Assembly (NCBI GenBank): GCA_013397455.1
Contig: VYZB01000030.1
Location: 1,866,403-1,930,402, forward strand
Direction of reading: 5' to 3'
DNA: 64,000 nt
Source of the DNA: Crotophaga sulcirostris
Taxonomy: Eukaryota; Chordata; Aves; Cuculiformes; Crotophagidae
Under the pieces are notes generated by a model. The model ran no database searches. It had not been told where the DNA came from and worked only from the letters and a program-made list of their open reading frames with translations. The position numbers and the translations under genes are program-made. Positions 11,721 to 19,410 of the stretch are shown here, in pieces. Numbering within the stretch: the stretch's first letter is position 1; every line of letters starts with the position of its first letter.

Positions 11721-12474
11721 CTCTCCTGGGAGCAAGCCAGAAAATGGGGAGTGAGGGGGGAGCTGTACGGCAGCGTCATCCGCCCTCATCTCCTGCTTTG
11801 GGAGCATCCCGTCTTATCCCTAGCAGCATCCCTGGAGCACCAGCACCGGCTGGAATACGGTCGAGGAGGAGGTCTGTCCATGTTGAGGGATCCAGGCAAT
11901 TCCCAATGGGCGATGGAGGAGGTGTCAGAGGAAGAGGAAGGCTATTGGTGTTCCAAGGGATTTTTGTTTTCTACCTTCCAAGAAGGACTTTTCAGCACTG
12001 AGTAGTCTTCAAGGCTGGATGGGCACTGTTGCACCCAGTCTGTCCTCGTTCTTAGCCCCAAGGGCTACGATCTTCTCAAAGTTCTGCATGAGTCAGCTCA
12101 GATGAGGAACTCAAAGAGCAGCTACCGCTGAAGCATCAAGGGCGTAAAGCAGGAGTGAGGAAAGTACTCATTGACGAGGATCTTACAGAGTCTCCTAATT
12201 TCTTTACAAAAGTCCTTGCTGATGGGACCTGCAGAAGCCCTTGGTTTCTGCAGCCAGTGTTAACACACACTTCTTGCCTTTCCTCCCTTCAGGTTTAAGA
12301 TAAAACGTGCTTAGTCCCAGGCACCAGCTCTAGAGTCACAATAATAGGAGACAAAATGAGCTGTGTCCAGGCTGGGACTGGGAAATGAGGTGGTTTAGAG
12401 TCACAGCAGGAACGTTCTGGCGCTGTTGGGGACTGCTGGCGGCCAGCGGGCTCCCGGGTGTGTAGGAGGCTTTG

Positions 12475-12560
12475 TTTGCTTGCGACACTGCTCTCAGGGA
12501 GTTTACCTGGAATTACTGATCCGCATTCATAAACATGATCACGTTAATTGGCTGCTGCGG
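12475..12560. promoter_or_regulatory. Candidate short conserved element
   Basis: A compact block containing GGAATTACTGATCC, CATTCATAAACATGATC and ACGTTAATTGG, followed by a GC-rich CpG stretch. It has the look of a small conserved noncoding element about 1.8 kb upstream of the microRNA hairpin. It is unverified. Confidence 0.25.
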
Positions 12561-14338
12561 CCACAGCCGCCGTCTCCTCCCAGCGCTGGGACTTCATCTC
12601 CCTTCCCATCCCAAATGTCAAGATGTCTCTGTTCCTCCATCCTCTTGGCACTGCAGCCGAGGACAGAGAATGGGCTGGAGAAGGGAAACAGGCAGAGGAC
12701 AGGTGAGTCCACGAGCCCGGAGCCAGCGACAGACACCCACTGCCACCACCTCCGCTCTGCAAAGCAGCACCCTGAAAATAAAATGAGGACAAGGGGACCA
12801 CAAACACTGCAGCCTCGGGCAGCGATGACCTGGGGACAGGCACCTCGGCTGGAGCCTGGCTTTTATTGCAGGAGCAATGACCAGGTGGCAGGAGAGGGAC
12901 CAGCTCCCAGCTGAGGACAGAGCCACGCAGGCTGCTCAGCCTGAGATCAGGCTGGTGCTCTTCTAGCTTGGAGCGGCGCCAATCACTTCTAGTAAATTAT
13001 TCATCCAACAAATTTAGCCTGTTACTCCAGTCATGTTCTACCCAGAGTTTTACAGATTTCGTTATTATTTCAAGTTGTGCAAACACTGCAGAAGCCTCTC
13101 CCAGGCTCTGGCACGCTCTGCCTTCATCTCAGCTCTTGGCTCATGTGCCACATCTGAAACAGGATTTCTGCTGTCTGGTGCCAAGCCCTCCACCCCCAAC
13201 GAGGCCACAGGACCTTGTGAAGTCAAGTGGCATCAGCGTTCGGCACAAGGCTTCTACTGAAAGGAGAACCAACTACCATGTGTGAACTATCTACCAATGA
13301 CCCAGAGGTCAATGGGATCAGAGGAGACCAGAGGACACCGATGGACCCATTCAAAGCTATTCTGACTGTATTCCACTTCCATCCTTGCATCTGGGATAGG
13401 GGAGAAAAATGTCACCACCATTTTCTTGCAGCCTGGGCTATCTTGGCCTTGGGAAATTCGTTAAACTTTTCCCTTTCTCCTCACGTGCCCATAATTTCTC
13501 CTGTTGAGGTTTCTTTGTAACCAGAAGCGACAGCTAGAGCTTTACAGTGCCAAAGAGAATCATGTGCCTCTTGCAAAGCAAGGAAGGAGTCACTGAGCAA
13601 AGATGAGGGGAGATGGACAGGCCTGTCGTGGACAAGCCAAGAGTGATCAAACCCACAAATGCATCAGCAATGTGTCCAGGAAGAAGCTATCCAACAAGAA
13701 GCACCAAACAGTTGAGGTACTTGAATCTCTCATCCCACCAAAGGGCTTGAGGGAAAAAAAAGCAGCCAGTGACACCACCTCCTCACCTGGCTGGAGCTGG
13801 TGGAGAAATGCCACCAGCAATGCAAGCCCATTTCCCTCACACCAGGACTTCAGTTTGCTCCCACTCATGCAGTGACAGTCAGCTTAAGTGAGTGAAAAAA
13901 ACAGAGCCAAGAGGCCAAGGAACCCCAGATGAACCATCCCCAAGAGCTGTAATGTACAGTTTCACCAAAAACGCCAGAAAAGAGTATGAATTTCTACATA
14001 GAGACCTGCCAGGGCTCCCTAGCAAGTTACTGTGGGACACTTCAACTACTCTCATTAAGGGGTATTAATTAGCTGAACAGCAGGGACAGAAGCAATAGGT
14101 GCAAACCACGAATCAAAAGATTTAAGGAAGAGGTTTACTGGTCAGAAGAAAACCATAAAAGAAATGGGAAAAAATAATCACAGGGTGATCTATATCTTTT
14201 CTTCCTGACCAGGCTGCAGAAGCTCATGGTTGGAATGGCGGAATGTGAAAACACTGATCCTGCATCCTCTTGAGCCCCCTTGGTGGCTGGGAGAGGGGGA
14301 TGCTCAGCAGAGGGCCCCGTGGGGTGAGGATGGACGCA
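12561..14338. other. Noncoding stretch immediately upstream of mir-7
   Basis: No protein-coding exon is seen. This stretch is likely to contain promoter or primary-transcript sequence for the miR-7 precursor, because the precursor must be cut from a longer RNA. No TATA box or strong CpG island could be assigned. Confidence 0.45.
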
Positions 14339-14425
14339 GTGCCTGGCTCCCTGTGGAAGACTAGTGATTTTGTTGTTGTATGGCTCATCCCACCACAACA
14401 AGTCACAGTCTGCCCTAGGGCGCAC
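14339..14425 (+). ncRNA. pre-miR-7 (mir-7-2-type) microRNA hairpin
   Basis: The mature miR-7-5p sequence is present exactly at 14,354-14,376 (TGGAAGACTAGTGATTTTGT followed by TGT). The 3p arm CAACAAGTCACAGTCTGCCC starts at 14,396. The arms fold back: TTGTTGT pairs with ACAACAA, GTGAT with GTCAC (one G-U), AGACT with AGTCT, CCCT with AGGG, and the base GTGC with GCAC. A bulged A and a bulged U leave a loop of about 15-20 nt. miR-7 is an ancient bilaterian microRNA prominent in neuroendocrine and neural tissue, and its seed is GGAAGAC. It is processed from a Pol II primary transcript by Drosha and Dicer. Its position upstream of AEN on the same strand matches my recollection of human mir-7-2, so I assign that paralogue by synteny. 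The precursor ends are approximate. Confidence 0.96.
14339..14425 (-). ncRNA. Possible antisense microRNA (mir-3529-type)
   Basis: The reverse complement of the miR-7 hairpin is itself a foldback. In vertebrates a microRNA named mir-3529 is annotated antisense to mir-7-2, with its mature arm complementary to miR-7-5p. The sequence required is present here. Whether the minus strand is transcribed in this bird cannot be seen. Confidence 0.35.
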
Positions 14426-14906
14426 GGCCCCTCCAGCAATGCTGAAGGCAGAAGAACAAGCTGGGGCTGGGGCTGCCAGTGGCCCTTCTCCAATTCTGAC
14501 CACCTTGGCCGTTGCTTTTGTGAACCTCGAGAGCGAAGCAACGAAAGGCTGGTCTGAAACCCCATCTGCACCCGTGCCCTGGCCGGAGCCGAGTCCCACC
14601 ACCCTGGGGAGCACCACAGGAGAGCCTGGAGGATGTGAATCCCACGCTGCGGCGCCTCAGCCTGCCCCACAGCAGTGGTGCTGCCCCAGCCAGCAGCCCG
14701 GGGGTCCCCAGCTGGAGAAGGGGTGCTCACCAGGTCAGCACTGCACCCCAGCAAATGCACTGCCAAGCTACAGCACCTCGGTGCCTGGCTGAACCCCGGT
14801 GCGTGGAGCTGGGTACCCTGGTGTGCTTCTACACAGCAAATCCCACCGCCCAGGAGGGGCTTTTCCTACCAGGGCCACAGGTGGGACAAACTGGAAGACC
14901 TGAGCG

Positions 14907-15234
14907 GTGCCCAGGGCTGGGATGTGACCCTGGGAGCTCTGGGCAATGCCCAGGCTTGGGATGTGACCCTGGGAGCTCTGGGCAGCACCCAGGGCCGGGA
15001 TGTGAGCCTGGGAGCTCTGGGCAATGCCCAGGCTTGGGACATGAGCCTGGGAGCTCTGGGCAGCACCCAGGGCTGGGATGTGAGCCTGGGAGCTCTGGGC
15101 AATGCCCAGGGCTGGGATGTGAGCCTGGGAGCTCTGGGCAATGCCCAGGGCTGGGACGTGACCCTGGGAGCTCAGAGCAGCACCCAGGGCCGGGATGTGA
15201 CCCTGGGAGCTCAGAGCAGCACCCAGGGCTGGGG
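14907..15234. repeat. 39-bp minisatellite, about 8.4 copies
   Basis: The anchor TGGGAGCTC recurs every 39 bp: the first copy starts at 14,931 and the eighth at 15,204, a distance of exactly 7 x 39. Units come in two forms, with CAATGCCCAGG or CAGCACCCAGG, in the order A-B-A-B-A-A-B-B. This suggests an earlier dimeric expansion followed by homogenisation. Because 39 is divisible by three, the repeat keeps all frames open and produces artefactual ORFs on both strands that also run through the adjacent Ns. Each A-type unit contains the perfect stem-loop CTGGGC-AAT-GCCCAG. The array lies between the miR-7 hairpin and AEN. Confidence 0.95.
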
Positions 15235-15289
15235 TGCGAGCGCTGCATTCGCTCCTCCACGGCCCCAGCACCGGAGGAGCCCCCGCCTC

Positions 15290-15859
15290 NNNNNNNNNNN
15301 NNNNNNNNNNNNNNNNNNNNNNNNNNNNNNNNNNNNNNNNNNNNNNNNNNNNNNNNNNNNNNNNNNNNNNNNNNNNNNNNNNNNNNNNNNNNNNNNNNNN
15401 NNNNNNNNNNNNNNNNNNNNNNNNNNNNNNNNNNNNNNNNNNNNNNNNNNNNNNNNNNNNNNNNNNNNNNNNNNNNNNNNNNNNNNNNNNNNNNNNNNNN
15501 NNNNNNNNNNNNNNNNNNNNNNNNNNNNNNNNNNNNNNNNNNNNNNNNNNNNNNNNNNNNNNNNNNNNNNNNNNNNNNNNNNNNNNNNNNNNNNNNNNNN
15601 NNNNNNNNNNNNNNNNNNNNNNNNNNNNNNNNNNNNNNNNNNNNNNNNNNNNNNNNNNNNNNNNNNNNNNNNNNNNNNNNNNNNNNNNNNNNNNNNNNNN
15701 NNNNNNNNNNNNNNNNNNNNNNNNNNNNNNNNNNNNNNNNNNNNNNNNNNNNNNNNNNNNNNNNNNNNNNNNNNNNNNNNNNNNNNNNNNNNNNNNNNNN
15801 NNNNNNNNNNNNNNNNNNNNNNNNNNNNNNNNNNNNNNNNNNNNNNNNNNNNNNNNNNN
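15290..15859. other. Assembly gap (570 Ns)
   Basis: This is a run of N bases beginning about 55 bp after the minisatellite and ending about 110 bp before the first AEN coding exon. The flanking sequence is very GC-rich. The missing DNA probably includes more GC-rich or repetitive sequence and possibly the AEN promoter and 5' noncoding exon. Protein predictions that cross it are meaningless. Confidence 1.
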
Positions 15860-15971
15860 GGCAGGTATGTCATGGAGGGGTGGATTGCCGTGGGCTGTGC
15901 GGGTCCCTTTGACAGGGGGGGGCGTGAGGGATGCGTGGCACTGATGCCCCCCTGTGCTCACTCCAGCAGCG

Positions 15972-16634
15972 ATGCCTCCTGGCAAGGGGCAGATGACCCC
16001 ACTGCTGCCCGCCCCGAAGGTCTCCGTGCCCTCCACGCAGGGCACCCATGGCCCTGCCACAGGGAGGGGTACTCAGCCCCTGGAGGTTCCCAGCTCAGCA
16101 CAGGCTTGCGGCAAGAAGAAGAGCCGCAAGCACCAGCGATTCCTGGAGCGGCGGGCGCTGCTGGAGCAGAAGGGGCTGCTGAGCCGGCGCCGGGGCAGCC
16201 AGGCCCCCGTGGGGGGACCGGAGGCACGCAGCATGCTCACCAAAGCAGGTGGCACCACGGCACCGCACTGCGGGAACGTCTCCAAACCCAAGCAGGTTGT
16301 CTCCCCATCCCTGCCCCGATCCGCCTCCCCAGACAGCATAGCCAGGCACCACTCTGTACTGCTGACCCAGGGCAGCGGCAGCCCCAAGGGGCTGCAGACA
16401 TCCTCGCCGCGTCAGGGCAAGTACGTGGCCATTGACTGTGAGATGGTGGGCACTGGCCCCAAGGGCAGGCTGAGCGAGCTGGCACGGTGCTCCGTGGTGA
16501 ACTATGATGGGGACGTCATCTACGACAAGTATGTCCAGCCTGAGCTCCCCATCGTGGACTACCGGACACGCTGGAGTGGCATCACCAAGCGGCACATGAA
16601 GAGTGCGATTCCCTTCAAGGTCGCCCAGGCAGAG
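15972..16634 (+). CDS. AEN: AEN, apoptosis-enhancing nuclease, coding exon 1 of 3
   Basis: This exon encodes residues 1-221 of a 355-residue DEDDh 3'-5' exonuclease of the ISG20/REXO4 family. AEN is a p53-induced nuclear and nucleolar enzyme that digests DNA and RNA and promotes apoptosis. The exon begins after a splice acceptor (AG at 15,965-15,966 or 15,968-15,969), just upstream of the chosen ATG, so the 5'UTR is split. Residues 47-61 form a basic nuclear/nucleolar signal ([15 protein letters not shown]), and the following [10 protein letters not shown] resembles human AEN. A serine/proline-rich linker follows. The exonuclease domain starts at about residue 150 with motif Exo I, AIDCEMVG, which supplies catalytic Asp155 and Glu157, followed by [19 protein letters not shown] and [10 protein letters not shown]. 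The donor GTGAGG follows GAG at 16,634, phase 0. Human AEN is about 325 residues; the extra length here is in the N-terminal linker. Confidence 0.96.
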
Positions 16635-16914
16635 GTGAGGAAAAAGAGAGAAATTTAAAAAAAAAAAAAAAAATAAAGGTTATGTGTTATCTGCCAGACA
16701 CAAATTGGGATATTTAGTGGCCTGTGCTGAGCTGCTGTGAGGCAGAGACACAAGCAGAGGATAGGAGCCTGTGAAACTGTGCAGTGGGTTGGTTTGCTTG
16801 TTACTGCTCGGTTGTGGGAAGCAAAAAACTGAAACTAAAAGAGCTGAATTTAACACAAAATGGTTTATTTTATGCTTAATTGGTGGCCTGTCTAACCCTT
16901 TCTGACGCTTCCAG
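16635..16914 (+). other. AEN intron between coding exons 1 and 2
   Basis: A GT-AG intron of 280 bp (GTGAGG...CTTCCAG) with an A-run at about 16,657-16,674. No other feature is seen. Reading through the donor would add only seven codons before a stop. Confidence 0.93.
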
Positions 16915-17115
16915 ATCCTGAAGATCCTGAAAGACAAGATTGTGGTAGGGCACGCCATCCACAATGACTTCCAAGCCTTGAAGTACTTCCACCCGAAAGA
17001 CAGGACTCGAGACACCAGCCGGATCCCCGTGCTGAACCAGAAGGCAGGGCTGCCCAGCAAGGCTAGTGTCTCTCTCAAAAGCTTGGCCAGACACCTGCTC
17101 CAGAAAAAGATCCAG
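16915..17115 (+). CDS. AEN: AEN, coding exon 2 of 3
   Basis: A 201-nt exon, phase 0 at both ends, encodes residues 222-288. It carries motif Exo [16 protein letters not shown], with the third metal-binding acidic residue Asp239. The family sequence TRDTSRIP and the [17 protein letters not shown] helix follow. It joins coding exon 1 so that KVAQAE is followed by ILKILKDK, the expected continuation in AEN and ISG20. The acceptor is GCTTCCAG and the donor is GTAAGC. No frameshift or stop is seen. Confidence 0.96.
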
Positions 17116-17489
17116 GTAAGCCCCAGGAACCTTGAGATGGGGAGCGGTTTCTGGGTTTCCATGAGCCTGTGTGGTCAGCCTGGTCCCCCCATCTCCATGA
17201 GTGTTCTCTGTGAGATGGAGATGAACCTTGTTCATCTTGCGTTCCCAGCTGTGTTCAAGCTGGAGAAGTCCAAGACCTCCCAAGCTGACCATTAAACATC
17301 TCAGTAAAGCAGGTACAGAACCTTTGCACTCCAGAAAGCGCTTGAGATGCGTATTTCTCCTGGGCTGCATTCAACCTCTGCTGTCTTCAAAGCCCCCAGC
17401 ACTTGTGTCCTTCCGAGCAAGCAGACAAGATGATCTGTTGGATTTTTGCCAAACGCTTTTTCTAATGAGGCTTTTCCCCCTTTCTTCAG
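17116..17489 (+). other. AEN intron between coding exons 2 and 3
   Basis: A 374-bp GT-AG intron (GTAAGC...TTTCTTCAG) with a clear polypyrimidine tract (CCCCCTTTCTTCAG). Open frames across it are chance continuations. Confidence 0.93.
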
Positions 17490-17693
17490 GTTGGCTGCAA
17501 AGGACACTCATCGGTGGAGGATGCTCAGACAGCCATGGAGCTGTACAGACTGGTGGAGGTGCAGTGGGAGACAGAGCTGGCCCGTAGCCTGCCGCCCCGG
17601 CCCCCCAGCCCCATCACAGACCCCACCACAGACAGCAGCCAGTATATGGATGACCAGTATTGGCCCACAGACCTGATGACAAGCAGCCTGTGA
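17490..17693 (+). CDS. AEN: AEN, coding exon 3 of 3, with stop
   Basis: The final exon encodes residues 289-355 and the TGA stop at 17,691-17,693. It starts with [20 protein letters not shown], motif Exo III, which contains the DEDDh histidine (His294) and the fourth acidic residue (Asp299). All catalytic residues are therefore present and the enzyme should be active. After the domain come a proline-rich spacer and an acidic-aromatic tail, [12 protein letters not shown], almost the same as I recall in human AEN (QYMEDQYWPDDL). That suggests selection on a C-terminal motif outside the nuclease fold. The exon is in phase 0 with the preceding one. Confidence 0.96.
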   Translation, partial: VGCKGHSSVEDAQTAMELYRLVEVQWETELARSLPPRPPSPITDPTTDSSQYMDDQYWPTDLMTSSL

Positions 17694-18350
17694 TGGGGGA
17701 CAGAGTCTCCTCCGTGTCCTTTGGGCCATCCTAATGCCTTCAGCTATTAAAGGTGGAGGTGGCTGCTGACCTCCTTCTGCAGGGCTTGTGCCCCACGTGC
17801 TCTGCCCGGCAGCTGGATGCGCTGTGGGCAGCAGGACAGAGGAATCAGACACCCCCAGCCCTGCTCGAGGTCAGAAAAATAGTGGCACTTGGGCACTGGG
17901 GATCTCCTCAAAATGCTGTCTGCAGCCTCCTGCTGTCACACAGAAAGTGCTGGGTTCCTCTGTCCCTTGGTGATTGGGGATTAACAGGGTCCTGGTGTCA
18001 GCCTGGAGGAGCCTCAGTGGGTGTGCAATGGCCGTGGCAGTGGGCTGGGGCTGCCAGCGCACCTCCTTGTGTCCTCTGGGAAGGGGATTACCCCATGGTG
18101 GGTGAGTGGCCAGTCTTTCCGTTGGAGGACTGAGGTGTCCTGCTGATGCCCAAAGGCTACAAATCATCTGGGGCCAGTTAAACAACCAGTTTCCTCCTCA
18201 TTTACGATGCACAGTGAAGCCTGCAAAGAAAAAGTCTGGGTCTTGTTGATGTCCAGCCTGGACAAGAGCATAGGATGCACTTAATTTTGAAAAAAGTATT
18301 CACACGTGTGCCCGATTCTCAATTAAAAACTGTTCTTGCAAAACCCTTGT
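17694..18350 (+). other. AEN 3' untranslated region (probable extent)
   Basis: The sequence after the AEN stop contains two ATTAAA signals, at 17,746-17,751 and 18,322-18,327. The distal one is followed within about 25 nt by a GT-rich stretch (CTTGTGTGTATGTTG), as expected of a cleavage site, so I favour a 3'UTR of about 650 nt. The proximal signal could give a short isoform. ORFs in this interval resemble no protein. Confidence 0.6.
18322..18327 (+). terminator. Probable AEN polyadenylation signal (ATTAAA)
   Basis: This is the commonest variant hexamer, followed by a GT-rich downstream element. It sits about 0.63 kb after the AEN stop and just before an old LTR insertion. Confidence 0.55.
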
Positions 18351-18697
18351 GTGTATGTTGCCTGATCTGATCTGGCAGCTCTCCAGGAGGGAGAGAGCAG
18401 GGATGAGGTTGGCAAGGGGTGGGCGTGAGCAGCCTGCATCCTGTGCTGTGCCCCAGTGCTTAACTCCTGCCTGCAACTAGGAAAGATGTTTTGAGTGGCC
18501 TCAGGATGGCTGGAGTGAGCAGTTCCTTGGAGTATGGGCTGATGGCCCCAGAGCAGAGGGGATCCCTGTGAAGGCAGGAGGAGCAGGGGATGGGGTCAGC
18601 AAGAACCCTGTGGTCCAGAGCTACTGGCTGCTTGGGAAAAACCCACTGCAAGAGAAGTGTCCTACTGTGTCATGCTTCAGCAGCTGGGCTGTCCCAG

Positions 18698-19410
18698 TGT
18701 CACAGTTTGGCCCTAACCCAGCTAAATTTGGCAGCTAAGCCCAACCGTGCAATTGGGCTCTCAAATTCCACCCCTAGGGGAAAGGGAGAAGGAAATGAAA
18801 AGTCTTGCAGATTGGAAACTGGAAGTACAGCTTGAATGAAATGATGATAATAAGAGTAATAATGGTTAAAATAATTAGAAAATACTGAAATAGGTACAAA
18901 TATCCAAGATATCTACCCATCAATGACTACATGTCACCACAGCTGCTGTAGAGCAGGCAAGAGGGGATGGGTCCACAGCTAGAAGGGAGTTGAACTCAGG
19001 AACTGGATACAGGGTCACACGGACCCAGGGTCAGGAACAATCAGACAAATGAGGTCCTCCCTGAGGGTCATCACAGACATCACAGAAGAGGAAGTGAGAT
19101 CCTCGTGATCTCTCAATTTTATACTGAGTGTGATGAACATGGGATGGAATCCTCTGTTGGTCAGTTTGGGGTCACCTGTCCTGTCTACCCTCCCTGCTGG
19201 TGTGGCCTTTTAACTAGCTTGAGCATGGCCATGGGTTCTAGAGGAGTAAGTATAAACGTTGACCTTTAAGTATAAACAGTGTATAAGTATAAATACGTAA
19301 TAAATAAAAATGTAATAAATATAAACATTGACCTTTCTGCATCCCAGTGTTCCATGTTACCACTTCTAGGGAGAAACTGTCTGAAAAACATGCAGTTAGC
19401 TTTCAGAAAA
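18698..19410 (+). mobile_element. Old solo-LTR-like endogenous retrovirus remnant
   Basis: The segment begins TGTCACAGTTTGGCCCTAAC, close to the TGTCATGGTTT... start of a widespread avian LTR family. It keeps the family's order of blocks: a CTAATAATGATAA-like AT-rich tract (about 18,840-18,880), GGAATCCTCTGTTGGTCAGT followed by TTGGGGTCACCTGTCCTG (about 19,146-19,184), and AGTATAAAC...TTGACC (from about 19,248). A diverged 3' part follows, near 19,360-19,410. No gag, pol or env coding remains and no second LTR is seen. An internal AT-rich tandem duplication (AAGTATAAAC...TTGACCTTT) lies at about 19,247-19,337. Family assignment is by eye from memory and the ends are approximate. Confidence 0.62.

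Noticed and set aside
1..14300. DET1 exons expected upstream of AEN by human synteny
   Set aside because: No DET1-like sequence was found on either strand. In human DET1 is some tens of kilobases away, so it most likely lies left of this window.
14635..16435. Very long ORFs (220-586 codons) on both strands across the AEN 5' region
   Set aside because: They run through the 39-bp minisatellite, whose period keeps every frame open, and through Ns read as X. They are not proteins.
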